Assembly: GCF_022179525.1 (NCBI RefSeq)
Contig: NZ_BPQX01000010.1
Span: 1-64,000, forward strand
DNA length: 64,000 nucleotides
DNA from: Methylobacterium persicinum
GTDB lineage: Bacteria; Pseudomonadota; Alphaproteobacteria; Rhizobiales; Beijerinckiaceae
Direction: 5' to 3'
Positions 45,715-55,057 of this stretch are shown here, one piece after another. The position numbers and the translations under genes are program-made. How positions within the stretch are numbered: the first letter of the stretch is position 1; each line of letters starts with the position of its first letter. The notes under the pieces were generated by a model, which worked only from the letters and a program-made list of their open reading frames with translations, did no database searches and was not told the origin of the DNA.

Positions 45715-47388
45715 TCACATGTTCGGATAGTTCGGCCCGCCCGGCCCCTCTGGCGTCACCCAGTCGATGTTCTGGTTCGGGTCCTTGATATCGCAGGTCT
45801 TGCAGTGGACGCAGTTCTGCGCGTTGATCTGGTAGCGCACCCCGTCCGAGGCGGCGGCGTCTTCCACCCACTCGTAGACGCCCGCCGGGCAGTAGCGGCC
45901 GGAGGGACCGCCGAACACGTCGTGCTCGGAGTGCTTCTGCAACTCCATGTCCCGGACCTGCAGGTGGGGCGGCTGGTCCTCCTCGTGGTTGGTGTTCGAC
46001 AGGTAGACCGAGGAGAGCCGGTCGAAGGTCAGCTTGCCGTCGGGCTTCGGGTAGGTGATCGGCGTCACCTCCGAGAGGGGCTTGAGGCAGGCATGGTCTG
46101 GCTTGCCGTGCGAGAGGGTGCCGAAGGGCGAGGTGCCCAGGATGCTTGTCGCCCACATGTCGATCCCGCCCAGCCCGATGCCGACGAGGGTGCCGTATTT
46201 CGACCAGAGCGGCTTCACGTTGCGCACCGGCTTCAGGTCCTGCCCGATGGGGCTGTCACGCCAGCCGGCGTCGTAGGCGGTCAGCTCATCCCCCTGCCGG
46301 CCGGCCTTGAGGGCGTCGGCGATGGCGTCGGCCGCCTGCATCCCGGAAAGCACCGCGTTGTGCGAGCCCTTGATGCGCGGCACGTTCACGAAGCCCGCCG
46401 AGCAGCCCACGAGGCAGCCGCCGGGGAAGACCAGCTTCGGCACCGATTGCCAGCCGCCCTCCATGATCGCCCGGGCACCGTAGCCGATACGCTTGGCGCC
46501 CTCGAAGGTCTCGGCGATCATCGGGTGGGTCTTGAACCGCTGGAACTCCTCGAACGGCGACAGGGTCGGGTTCTCGTAGTTCAGGTGCGTGACGAACCCC
46601 ACCGAGAGCAGGTGGTCGTCGAAGTGGTAGAGCCAGGAGCCGCCGCCCGCCTTGTTCGGCAGGGGCCAGCCCATCGTGTGGCGCACGAGGCCGGGCTCGA
46701 ACCTGTTCGGGGCGAGCTGCCACAGCTCCTTCACCCCGAGCCCGTACTTGAAGTGGTCGCTCTCGGCATTGAGCTTGTAGCGGGCGATGAGCCCCTTGGT
46801 CAGGTTGCCCCGGGCGCCCTCGCCGAACACCGTGTACTTCCCCCGCAACTCCATGCCGCGGGTGTAGTCGTCCCGGGGCTCGCCGGACTTGCCGATGCCG
46901 AGATCCCCCGTGGCGATGCCGACCACCGCGCCGGCCTCGTCGAACAGAACCTCGGAGGCCGGGAAGCCCGGATAGATCTCGACGCCCAGCGCCTCGGCCT
47001 GGGCACCCAGGTACTTGCAGACGTTCGAGAGCGAGCCGACGAAGTTGCCGTGGTTCGACATGAGCTTGGGGAAGAACAGGTTCGGCAGGGTGATGCCGCT
47101 GTTCTTGGTGAGCATCATGAACTCGTCCCGCTCGACGGCGGTCTTCAGGGGCCGCTCCGGGTCGGTGCGCCATTCCGGCAGCAGGGCGTCGAGGCCGATC
47201 GGATCGATCACCGCGCCCGAGAGGATGTGCGCGCCGACCTCGGAGCCTTTCTCCACCACGACGACGCTGATCTCTTCACCGATCTCGGCGGCCCGCTGCT
47301 TCAGGCGGATCGCGGCGGACAGGCCTGCGGGCCCCGCGCCGACGACCACCACGTCGAAATCCATGCTCTCCCGTTCGGGCAGCGCCAT
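45715..47388 (-). CDS. etfD: Electron transfer flavoprotein-ubiquinone oxidoreductase
   Basis: Passes electrons from reduced ETF to ubiquinone at the inner membrane, linking fatty-acid, amino-acid and sarcosine-type oxidations to respiration. VVVVGAGPAGLSAAIRLK is the FAD-binding motif, and the C-terminal NCVHCKTCDIKDPNQNIDW gives the [4Fe-4S] cysteines. At 557 residues it is full length, beginning at the ATG at 47388. No etfAB lies within this window. Confidence 0.96.
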   Translation of the reverse strand: MALPERESMDFDVVVVGAGPAGLSAAIRLKQRAAEIGEEISVVVVEKGSEVGAHILSGAVIDPIGLDALLPEWRTDPERPLKTAVERDEFMMLTKNSGITLPNLFFPKLMSNHGNFVGSLSNVCKYLGAQAEALGVEIYPGFPASEVLFDEAGAVVGIATGDLGIGKSGEPRDDYTRGMELRGKYTVFGEGARGNLTKGLIARYKLNAESDHFKYGLGVKELWQLAPNRFEPGLVRHTMGWPLPNKAGGGSWLYHFDDHLLSVGFVTHLNYENPTLSPFEEFQRFKTHPMIAETFEGAKRIGYGARAIMEGGWQSVPKLVFPGGCLVGCSAGFVNVPRIKGSHNAVLSGMQAADAIADALKAGRQGDELTAYDAGWRDSPIGQDLKPVRNVKPLWSKYGTLVGIGLGGIDMWATSILGTSPFGTLSHGKPDHACLKPLSEVTPITYPKPDGKLTFDRLSSVYLSNTNHEEDQPPHLQVRDMELQKHSEHDVFGGPSGRYCPAGVYEWVEDAAASDGVRYQINAQNCVHCKTCDIKDPNQNIDWVTPEGPGGPNYPNM

Positions 47389-47504
47389 CCTCACCACTCC
47401 TGATCTTCTTGCGTCAGCTTTGTCTGCCGTCTGAACCGATTCCAAGCTGGAAACGCAAGCGGGGACAGTGACGCGTGTTCCCGACCCTCGTATTTTCACG
47501 CTTC

Positions 47505-47541
47505 ATCGTCATCACTGCACGGCGCTCGCAAAGACGACGGG
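47505..47541. repeat. Possible diverged collapsed family B unit, inverted
   Basis: CGTCATCACTGCACGGCGCT followed by CGCAAAGACGACGG resembles a reversed short family B unit with several differences. The match is weak and could be chance. Confidence 0.35.
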
Positions 47542-47613
47542 GGACTCCGCATCCCGTTGAACGGACGACGTAACAGGACCGTTGTCCACAGGCTGCCCGA
47601 ACCCCATTTTGTC

Positions 47614-48468
47614 ATGATGCCGAATCCCGCCGACGCGCAGGCCGACCTGATCGCCTTCCTGGACTTCCACGGGGAAGCCGGCGTGGATGTCGCCCTGGAC
47701 GAGCACCCGCACGACCGTTTCGGCGAGGCGGACGCGCCGGAGGCGGCTCCCCGTCCGCGGAAAGCGGCCCGGCCGTCGGCACTCCCCTCCCCTCCCCTGC
47801 AGGAAGCCCCGAAGGCGCCGGCGCGGGCTACGACCTACGGCAGGGCCGCTTCCGCGGAGCCCGAGGCGGCGGCCGGCGATGCCCGCGCCCGGGCCCGGAC
47901 GGCGGCGAGCCTGGAGGAGTTGGAGGCGATCCTGGCCGGGTTCGACTCCTGCCCCCTGCGCTTCACCGCCAAGAACCTCGTGTTCGGGGACGGCAATCCC
48001 CAGGCCCGGGTGATGTTTCTGGGCGAGGCGCCGGGCGCCGACGAGGACCGGATCGGCAAGCCGTTCATGGGCCGCTCGGGCCAGCTCCTCGACAAGATGA
48101 TGGCGGCCATCGGCCTCGACCGGACCTCCGCCTACATCGCCAACGTCGTGCCCTGGCGGCCCCCCGGTAACCGCAACCCCACCCCGCAGGAGGTGGCGAT
48201 GTGCAAGCCGTTCGTGGAGCGGCAGATCGAACTCGTGGATCCGGAGCTGATCGTCTGCCTGGGCGCGCCCGCGACCCAGACCCTGACCGGCACCAAGGAC
48301 GGCATCTTGAAGACCCGCGGCCGTTTCTTCCCCTATCCGCTTCCGGGACGGGAGGCGCGCCTCCTCGCGACGCTCCACCCGGCCTTTCTCCTGCGCCAGC
48401 CCCTTCAGAAGCGTCAGGCGTGGCGGGATTTCCAGGCGGCGCGGGCGGTGCTCGACGGGAAAGCTTGA
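47614..48468 (+). CDS. Uracil-DNA glycosylase, family 4 (UdgA-type)
   Basis: Removes uracil from DNA during base excision repair. The 284-residue protein has a Pro/Ala-rich N-terminal extension (about residues 30-85) before the catalytic domain. [20 protein letters not shown] is family motif [16 protein letters not shown] motif B, and [11 protein letters not shown] motif C; the cysteine in SCPLRF is one Fe-S ligand. The second ligand set follows at CKPF and CLGAP. Such extensions are common in alphaproteobacterial members. Confidence 0.92.
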   Translation: MMPNPADAQADLIAFLDFHGEAGVDVALDEHPHDRFGEADAPEAAPRPRKAARPSALPSPPLQEAPKAPARATTYGRAASAEPEAAAGDARARARTAASLEELEAILAGFDSCPLRFTAKNLVFGDGNPQARVMFLGEAPGADEDRIGKPFMGRSGQLLDKMMAAIGLDRTSAYIANVVPWRPPGNRNPTPQEVAMCKPFVERQIELVDPELIVCLGAPATQTLTGTKDGILKTRGRFFPYPLPGREARLLATLHPAFLLRQPLQKRQAWRDFQAARAVLDGKA

Positions 48469-48548
48469 CGGTGGCCTCGGAACCGGGCCTCCCTTCCCGC
48501 CATTAGAGCCAAGCCGGAGGCGGCCGGTGCGGCACGGATGGCAGGATT

Positions 48549-49466
48549 ATGCGCTGGGAAGATCTACGCAGCTCCGACAACGTCGAGGACCGGCGGGGTG
48601 AAGGTGGTGGCGGCGGTGGCGGGATGGGCTTTCCCGGCGGCGGCGCGGGCGGGCTCGGTATCGGCACCATCGTGGTGCTGCTCATCATCAGCTATTTCAC
48701 CGGCATCAACCCGGCGATCCTGATCGGCGGCGCCCAGCAGATCGGCGGCGGTGGCCAGCGCCAGGAGCAGCCGGCCGATCCGCAGACCCAGGCCAAGCGG
48801 CGCCAGGCGCCCACCGACGAGAGCGGGCGCTTCGCCTCCAAGATCCTCGGCAACACCGAGGATGTGTGGAGCGCGATCCTGCCGCAGCAGACGGGCAAGC
48901 AATACACGCCCACGACCCTGGTGCTCTACACCGGCGGCACCCGCTCGGGCTGCGGCTCGGCCCAGGCGGCGATGGGGCCGTTCTACTGCCCCCTCGACAA
49001 GAAGGTTTACCTCGACACCAACTTCTTCAAGGAGATGGCCTCGAAGTTCGGTGTGAAGGGCGATTTCGCCTACGCCTATGTCATTGCCCACGAGGTCGGA
49101 CACCACGTTCAGGACGTGCTCGGCATCCTCGGCAAGGTTCAGGCCCGCCAGCAGCAGGCTTCGAGCAAGACGGAAGCGAACGCCCTGTCCGTGCGCATCG
49201 AGCTGATGGCCGACTGCCTCGCGGGCGTCTGGGCCAAGAACTCCAACGACAAGTACGCCGAACTGGACCAGGGCGACATCGACGAGGCCCTGAACGCCGC
49301 GGCCCAGATCGGCGACGACGCCCTGCAGCAGCGTTCCCGCGGCTACGTGGTGCCGGATTCCTTCACCCACGGCAGCTCGGCCCAGCGCCAACGCTGGTTC
49401 TCGGCAGGCTACAAGAGCGGGCAGACCAAGGCGTGCGACACATTCCGCACGGCGAGCGAGAACTGA
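48549..49466 (+). CDS. Neutral zinc metallopeptidase (YpfJ family)
   Basis: A 305-residue membrane-anchored metalloprotease-like protein. A Gly-rich stretch precedes a single helix (GIGTIVVLLIISYFTGIN, residues 37-54), followed by a soluble domain with HEVGHHVQD as the zinc-binding HExxH site, and FYCPLDKKVYLDTNFF as a family hallmark. The likely orientation puts the domain outside. Its substrate is unknown. A family A palindrome follows 34 nt after the stop. Confidence 0.93.
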   Translation: MRWEDLRSSDNVEDRRGEGGGGGGGMGFPGGGAGGLGIGTIVVLLIISYFTGINPAILIGGAQQIGGGGQRQEQPADPQTQAKRRQAPTDESGRFASKILGNTEDVWSAILPQQTGKQYTPTTLVLYTGGTRSGCGSAQAAMGPFYCPLDKKVYLDTNFFKEMASKFGVKGDFAYAYVIAHEVGHHVQDVLGILGKVQARQQQASSKTEANALSVRIELMADCLAGVWAKNSNDKYAELDQGDIDEALNAAAQIGDDALQQRSRGYVVPDSFTHGSSAQRQRWFSAGYKSGQTKACDTFRTASEN

Positions 49467-49500
49467 TTGCCCGGTCGGCGGCATCGGTTCCCATCACTTA

Positions 49501-49608
49501 CCTTGTCCTGAGGTGCTGCGAAGCAGCCTCGAAGGAGGGCTCCAGAGCGCACAGCGATCCCTGGAGCCCTCCTTCGAGGCCCGCCGAGGCGAGCACCTCA
49601 GGATGAGG
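49501..49608. repeat. Dispersed palindromic element, family A copy 6
   Basis: The outer arms are CCTTGTCCTGAGGTGC (two changes) and intact GCACCTCAGGATGAGG. Inner arms are CCTCGAAGGAGGGCTCCAG and its inverse. It lies between the converging ypfJ-like and phasin-like genes. Confidence 0.88.
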
Positions 49609-49649
49609 ACACGAATGGGAGCGCCGGCGCGACGGGCGGCGCCGGCCTC

Positions 49650-49910
49650 CTACCGGCCGCTCAGGCGGACGGCGTTGGCGCGAACCTTTGTCCGGTAGCT
49701 GCTCACGACCTTTCCGTTCGATGCGCCCATGGCGATCATCATGGCCGCCTCGCCCGCTGCGAGGATCTTCTCCGTTACCATCAGCTGCGCCTCGGCCTGA
49801 GCCGCGGGACCACCCATCGCCATCATCGTGAGGCGCTGGACCACGACTCCCTGCGATTCCATCGCGAGCATGGACAGATCCATGCCCATCTTCCACCAGC
49901 CGAACAGCAT
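49650..49910 (-). CDS. Small phasin/'antifreeze'-like conserved protein
   Basis: An 86-residue amphipathic helical protein (MLFGWWKMGMDLSMLAMESQ, GPAAQAEAQLMVTEKILAAG, KVVSSYRTKVRANAVRLSGR). It resembles short alphaproteobacterial proteins that databases label 'antifreeze protein' or phasin-like; that label is not evidence of ice binding. The AAGGA site lies 7 nt before the ATG at 49910; an ATG two codons earlier is too close to it. Function unknown. Confidence 0.6.
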   Translation of the reverse strand: MLFGWWKMGMDLSMLAMESQGVVVQRLTMMAMGGPAAQAEAQLMVTEKILAAGEAAMMIAMGASNGKVVSSYRTKVRANAVRLSGR

Positions 49911-50060
49911 CGTCATTTCCTTGTTCCGTACGGCAACGCTGGCGGCCCGCTGAGGCTCCCCATTGCGGCAATGATGCCTGCCATGCGTGAAGGTCGCCTT
50001 TGCGGGATGGCGCCCCATGCCGTAATCGCGGCGCACGCCCCGCCAGCACCGCCCGGACCC

Positions 50061-51683
50061 ATGATACGCCTCGACAAGATCACCAAGCAGAACGGCAAGC
50101 AGCTCGTCTTCATCGAGGCCAGCGCCGCCCTCCAGCGGGGCGAGAAGGTCGGCCTCGTCGGCCCCAACGGGGCGGGCAAGACGACCCTGTTCCGCATGAT
50201 CACCGGCGAGGAGCAGCCCGACGAAGGGCAGGTCCAGTCCGAGCGGGGCGTGACGATCGGCTATTTCAGCCAGGATGTCGGCGAGATGGCCGGGCGCAGC
50301 GTCGTCGCCGAGGTGATGGACGGGGCCGGGCCGGTGAGCGAGGTCGCCACGGAACTCTCCGAACTCGGCGCGGCGCTGGCCGACCCCGACCGGGCCGACG
50401 AGATGGACGCCCTCATCGAGCGCTACGGTGAGGTCCAAGCCCGGTTCGAGGAACACGACGGTTACGCCTTGGAGGGGAGGGCCCGGGAGACCCTGGACGG
50501 CCTCGGCTTCAGCCAGGAGATGATGGAGGGCGACGTCGGCGCCCTGTCCGGCGGCTGGAAGATGCGCGTCGCGCTGGCCCGCATCCTCCTGATGCGCCCG
50601 GATGCGATGCTCCTCGACGAGCCCTCGAACCACCTCGACATCGAGAGCCTGATCTGGCTCGAAACCTTCCTGAAGGGCTATGACGGCGCCCTGCTAATGA
50701 CCTCCCACGACCGGGAGTTCATGAACAGGGTCGTCGGCAAGATCATCGAGATCGACGGCGGCAGCCTCACCACCTATTCGGGCGACTATGCCTTCTACGC
50801 CCAGCAGCGCCTCCAGAACGAGGCGCAGCGGCAGGCGCAGTACGAGCGCCAGCAGGCGATGCTCGCCAAGGAGATCCAGTTCATCGAGCGGTTCAAGGCC
50901 CGGGCCTCCCATGCGGCGCAGGTCCAGAGCCGGGTGAAGAAGCTCGACAAGATCGAGCGCGTCGAGCCGCCCCGGCGCCGGCAATCGGTCGCGTTCGAGT
51001 TCCAGGCCCCGCCCCGCTCCGGCGACGACGTGGTGATGCTGAAGGGCGTGCAGAAGCGCTACGGCAGCCGGGCGATCTACGAGGGGCTCGACTTCTCCAT
51101 CCGCCGGAAGGAGCGCTGGTGCGTGATGGGGGTGAACGGCGCCGGCAAGTCCACGCTGCTCAAGCTGGTCACCGGCACCACGGCCCCCGATGCGGGCTCC
51201 GTCACCGTCGGCGGCAGCGTGAAGCTCGGCTACTTCGCCCAGCACGCCATGGACCTGCTGGACGGGGAGCGCACCGTCTTCCAGACCCTGGAAGACGCGT
51301 TCCCCCAGGCGGGGCAGGGGTCCCTGCGGACCCTGGCCGGCTGCTTCGGGTTCTCGGGCGACGACATCGAGAAGCGCTGCCGGGTGCTCTCCGGCGGCGA
51401 GAAGGCGCGGCTGGTGCTCGCCCTGATGCTCTACGACCCGCCGAACTTCCTCGTCCTCGACGAGCCGACCAACCACCTCGACATCGGCACCAAGGAGATG
51501 CTGGTCGAGGCGCTGAGCGCCTTCGAGGGCACGATGCTGTTCGTCTCCCACGACCGGCACTTCCTGGCCGCCCTGTCCAACCGGGTGCTGGAAATCACGC
51601 CAGACGGCGCCCACCAGTATGGCGGCGGCTACACCGAGTACGTTGCCAGCACCGGCCGCGAGGCGCCGGGCCTGCGGAGCTGA
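50061..51683 (+). CDS. ABC-F family ATP-binding protein
   Basis: A 540-residue cytoplasmic ATPase without membrane domain. Two nucleotide-binding domains carry Walker A (GPNGAGKTT and GVNGAGKST), signature (LSGGWKM, LSGGEKA) and Walker B (LLDEPSNHLDIE, VLDEPTNHLDIG) motifs, joined by the charged P-site tRNA-interaction linker rich in Gln/Arg (residues 245-310). Such proteins act on ribosomes, as translation factors or antibiotic-protection proteins. The sequence is nearest the YbiT/Uup-like housekeeping kind. It is followed 11 nt later by a DUF2891 gene. Confidence 0.93.
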   Translation: MIRLDKITKQNGKQLVFIEASAALQRGEKVGLVGPNGAGKTTLFRMITGEEQPDEGQVQSERGVTIGYFSQDVGEMAGRSVVAEVMDGAGPVSEVATELSELGAALADPDRADEMDALIERYGEVQARFEEHDGYALEGRARETLDGLGFSQEMMEGDVGALSGGWKMRVALARILLMRPDAMLLDEPSNHLDIESLIWLETFLKGYDGALLMTSHDREFMNRVVGKIIEIDGGSLTTYSGDYAFYAQQRLQNEAQRQAQYERQQAMLAKEIQFIERFKARASHAAQVQSRVKKLDKIERVEPPRRRQSVAFEFQAPPRSGDDVVMLKGVQKRYGSRAIYEGLDFSIRRKERWCVMGVNGAGKSTLLKLVTGTTAPDAGSVTVGGSVKLGYFAQHAMDLLDGERTVFQTLEDAFPQAGQGSLRTLAGCFGFSGDDIEKRCRVLSGGEKARLVLALMLYDPPNFLVLDEPTNHLDIGTKEMLVEALSAFEGTMLFVSHDRHFLAALSNRVLEITPDGAHQYGGGYTEYVASTGREAPGLRS

Positions 51684-51694
51684 CGGAGACCCGC

Positions 51695-52687
51695 ATGCGG
51701 CACGGACTGACGCGGACGACGGCGGAGCGATTCGCGGCCATCGCCCTGGGCCACGTCACCCGTGAGTACCCGCATAAGCCCGGCATCGTCTTCGCCGGGC
51801 CGGAGGATGTGCGGCCGCCCTCGGCCCTGCATCCCATCTTCCACGGCAGCTTCGATTGGCATTCCTGCGTCCACGGCTACTGGCTCCTGGCAAGGCTGCT
51901 GCGGCTCCATCCGGCCATGAAGCATGCAGGGGAGATCCGCGCCCTGTTCGACCGGATGCTCGTGCCGGAGAAGGTGGCGGGCGAATGCGCCCGCTTCGCC
52001 GCCCCGGCCGGCCGGGGCTTCGAGCGCCCTTACGGATGGGCATGGCTCCTGGCCCTCGCGGCCGAACTGCGGCAGGCAGACACGGTGCGATGGGACGAGG
52101 CCATCGCCCCCCTCGCCGCTGTCATAGCGAAGAGCTTTGCCGGCTTTCTGCCCATCGCTCCCTATCCGGTCCGGGTCGGCACGCATTTCAACACCGCCTT
52201 TGCCCTGCACATGGCGGCCGACTACGCCGACGGCGAACTCCTTACCCTGCTACGGGAAACGACCCTTTCCTGGTACGGGGCCGACGTCGATTGTCCGGCC
52301 TGGGGCGAGCCCGGAGGCGACGACTTCCTGTCCCCTGCCCTGATGGAAGCGGAATGCCTGCGGCGCCTGCTTCCACCGGAGAGGTTCCTGCCGTGGTTCG
52401 ACCGCTTTCTGCCGGGCCTCGCCGCCGGGGAACCCGCGACGCTGTTCGCACCGGCCGCCGCCACGGACCGGAGCGACGGGAAGATCGCCCATCTCGACGG
52501 GCTCAACCTCAGCCGGGTGTGGTGCTTCCGGTCCCTCGCCGGCGCCCTGCCCCTGGACGATCCGCGCCGGCCGCGGATGCTGGCGGCGGCCGAGACCCAT
52601 CTCGCCGCAGCGATGCCCCACCTCGATGGCGACTACATGGGCGCCCACTGGCTCGCGAGCTTCGCCCTGCTGGCCCTGGATGCCTGA
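51695..52687 (+). CDS. DUF2891 family protein
   Basis: A 330-residue protein. The family block HPIFHGSFDWHSCVHGYWLLAR (here residues 45-66) has several conserved aromatic and His residues, and YGWAWLLALAAELR and YPVRVGTHFNTAFAL follow. Members look like all-helical barrel (alpha/alpha toroid) enzymes, but no activity is established. It is 11 nt downstream of the ABC-F gene and probably in the same operon, so the two may share a pathway. Confidence 0.85.
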   Translation: MRHGLTRTTAERFAAIALGHVTREYPHKPGIVFAGPEDVRPPSALHPIFHGSFDWHSCVHGYWLLARLLRLHPAMKHAGEIRALFDRMLVPEKVAGECARFAAPAGRGFERPYGWAWLLALAAELRQADTVRWDEAIAPLAAVIAKSFAGFLPIAPYPVRVGTHFNTAFALHMAADYADGELLTLLRETTLSWYGADVDCPAWGEPGGDDFLSPALMEAECLRRLLPPERFLPWFDRFLPGLAAGEPATLFAPAAATDRSDGKIAHLDGLNLSRVWCFRSLAGALPLDDPRRPRMLAAAETHLAAAMPHLDGDYMGAHWLASFALLALDA

Positions 52688-52713
52688 GCCGCACGGCGAA
52701 CCGACCGCCCCCG

Positions 52714-54054
52714 TTATTTGCCGATACAAAAGCCGGCAAACAGACGGTCGAGTACGTCCTCGACGCCGACATGGCCGCCGACCTCGCCAAGGGCCCGCAC
52801 CGCGAGGCGCAAGTCCTCCGCCGCGAGTTCTGGCATCCCTCGTCCGGCTCCGGCACAGAGGCGATCGAGATGGCCGAGGCAGCGCTCCAGGGCGTCCCGG
52901 TGGCGGGCGCGGGTGATCAGGGCGTCGCCCGCGCCGAGCCCTTCCTCGGCCCGCGCCCGGAGGGCATCGAGGAGGCCCGGCAGGCCGGCGCCGGTCCGGG
53001 CCGAGACGGCGAGACCGGCCGGCGCGGGGCCGGGCAGGTCGGCCTTGGTGTGCACGGTGAGGGCAGGAGCTCCACCGAGATCGGGAGGATGGCCACCCGG
53101 CGGCACCAGCGCCAGCACGAGATCGGCCTGCGCGATCCGCGCCCGGCTCCGGCGGATGCCCTCGGCCTCCACCGCCTCGTGGGCCTCCCGCAGACCCGCC
53201 GTATCCACGAGCACCACCGGAAGGCCGTCGAGGTCAAGGCGGACCTCGATGGCGTCTCGGGTCGTGCCGGGGACGTCCGAGACGATTGCCGCCTCTCTCC
53301 GGGCGAGGGCGTTGAGGAGGGTCGACTTGCCGGCATTGGGTTCCCCCGCCAGCACGACCCAGAACCCGTCCCGCAGGCGCTCCCCCCGCCTGCCGTCGGC
53401 CAGGGACTCGCCGATGGCGTCCCGGAGCGCGGCGGCCCGGCCGAACAGGGCCGCATCGAGGCCGGCCTCGTCCACATCCCCCTCGTCGGAAAAATCGAGG
53501 GCGGCCTCCGCGGCCGCGAGGCAATCGATCGCCTCGTTCCGCCACGCGGCGACCTGCCGGCTCAGACTCCCTTCGAGCTGACGCAGGGCCTGCCGCCGCT
53601 GGCCCTCGGTTTCCGCATCGATGAGGTCGGCGACGCCTTCGGCCTCGGTGAGATCCATGCGTCCGTTGAGCACCGCCCGGCGGGTGAAATCACCGGGCCC
53701 GGCCGCCCGGCAGCCGGGGTGGGCAGCCAGGGCGGCGAGCACGCGGGTGCGCACCGCGAGCCCGCCATGCAGGTGCAACTCGGCCATGTCCTCGCCGCTA
53801 TAGGTCGCGGGACCAGGGAAGTAGGCAACGAGGGCGCGGTCGAGCACCGTCCCGTCCGCCGGATCTCGCAGGGTGCGCAGGGACAGGCGCCTCGGCGGGG
53901 GGAGGGGGCCACAGAGCGCCTCCAGGACAGCCCCCGCCGCCGGGCCGCTGACGCGGATCACCGCCACGGTGGCCCGGCCGAAGCCGCTCGCCGGGGCGAA
54001 GAGTGTGTCTGCACGGGCCTCGCCCATCCCGTTGGCCTCCGGCGCGGTACGCAT
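52714..54054 (-). CDS. mnmE: tRNA-modification GTPase MnmE
   Basis: Acts with MnmG to install 5-carboxymethylaminomethyl groups at U34 of certain tRNAs. The N-terminal folate domain starts TLFAPASGFGRATVAVIRVS; the G domain holds GEPNAGKSTLLNAL, DVPGTTRD and DTAGLR; the protein ends in FCIGK, the catalytic cysteine motif. The ATG at 54054 follows AGGGAG. It converges with the DUF2891 gene and is separated from mnmG by about 5 kb of unrelated genes. Confidence 0.96.
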   Translation of the reverse strand: MRTAPEANGMGEARADTLFAPASGFGRATVAVIRVSGPAAGAVLEALCGPLPPPRRLSLRTLRDPADGTVLDRALVAYFPGPATYSGEDMAELHLHGGLAVRTRVLAALAAHPGCRAAGPGDFTRRAVLNGRMDLTEAEGVADLIDAETEGQRRQALRQLEGSLSRQVAAWRNEAIDCLAAAEAALDFSDEGDVDEAGLDAALFGRAAALRDAIGESLADGRRGERLRDGFWVVLAGEPNAGKSTLLNALARREAAIVSDVPGTTRDAIEVRLDLDGLPVVLVDTAGLREAHEAVEAEGIRRSRARIAQADLVLALVPPGGHPPDLGGAPALTVHTKADLPGPAPAGLAVSARTGAGLPGLLDALRARAEEGLGAGDALITRARHRDALERCLGHLDRLCAGAGRGMPELAAEDLRLAVRALGEVGGHVGVEDVLDRLFAGFCIGK

Positions 54055-54146
54055 TCCGCGCTCCCTATCACGGCCGCCGTCATGGAACAGCCGCACGCCC
54101 CCGCCAAGGTTCCGGCGCCCGACACCCTGGGTGAGACGAACCTCTC

Positions 54147-55016
54147 ATGCCGATAGCCACGCGCCGCGCCGTCTGCGGCGGACTTCTCTCAGCATCTGTG
54201 TCCCGCGCCGCCTTCGGTGCGGCGGGGGTGGAGGAGCGTCTGAGGGCGATCGAGGCCGGAACGGGCGGCCGGCTCGGCGTCAGCGTCGGGAGGGAGGGGA
54301 CCCCAATCCTGGCTTGGCGGGCCGACGAGCGCTTCCCCTTGTGCAGCACGTTCAAGGTGCTGTCGACGGCGGCAGTGCTCGCCCGCGTCGATGTGGGCCA
54401 GGAGCGGCTCGACCGGGTCCTGCCGCTGACAGAGGCCGATCTCCTGAGCTACGCGCCGGTCTCGCGGAAGGCCTACGAGGCGGGCCGTGGCCTGACCGTG
54501 GGGGACGCCTGCGCCGCCGCGATCGAATGGAGCGACAACACCGCCGCGAACCTCCAGCTGGCCTTGCTCGGCGGCCCGGAGGCTCTGACGCAGTGGGTGA
54601 GGGGAACCGGCGACACGCTCACCCAGCTTGACCGCACGGAGCCCACCCTCAACAGTGCCATCCCTGGCGACCCCCGCGATACCACCACCCCCGCCGCCAT
54701 GCGGGAAAGCCTCGGGCGGATCCTCCGCGGCACCGTCCTGACCCCCGGCTCCCGGATCCGGTTGGAAGGCTGGATGGACGGGGCGCAGACCGGATTCAAG
54801 CGCCTGCGGGCGGGCCTGCCCGCGGCCTGGGGCGTCGGCGACAAGACCGGCAGCGGCGACCACGGGACGTTCAACGTGGTGGCGATCATCCGGCCACCCG
54901 GCCGGCCTCCCCTCTTCGCGACCGTCTACCTCACCGGGGCGACCGCCTCGCCCGCCGCCTGCGAGGCCGCCCACCGGGAGGTCGGGCGCCTGATCGCAGA
55001 GCAAACGGCGCCGTAA
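54147..55016 (+). CDS. Class A serine beta-lactamase
   Basis: A 289-residue beta-lactamase exported to the periplasm. The motifs are complete and in order: S67-T-F-K70, S129-D-N131, E165-P-T-L-N (omega loop) and K233-T-G235. The N-terminus (TRRAVCGGLLSASVSRAAFG) has an Arg pair resembling a Tat signal. No AmpR-type regulator is adjacent. It lies between mnmE and ybaK genes. It probably gives low-level penicillin resistance; spectrum cannot be read from sequence. Confidence 0.93.
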   Translation: MPIATRRAVCGGLLSASVSRAAFGAAGVEERLRAIEAGTGGRLGVSVGREGTPILAWRADERFPLCSTFKVLSTAAVLARVDVGQERLDRVLPLTEADLLSYAPVSRKAYEAGRGLTVGDACAAAIEWSDNTAANLQLALLGGPEALTQWVRGTGDTLTQLDRTEPTLNSAIPGDPRDTTTPAAMRESLGRILRGTVLTPGSRIRLEGWMDGAQTGFKRLRAGLPAAWGVGDKTGSGDHGTFNVVAIIRPPGRPPLFATVYLTGATASPAACEAAHREVGRLIAEQTAP

Positions 55017-55057
55017 GCCCGTTGCCGCGGAAAACTGTCTTGGCCTAGGATCGGTTC

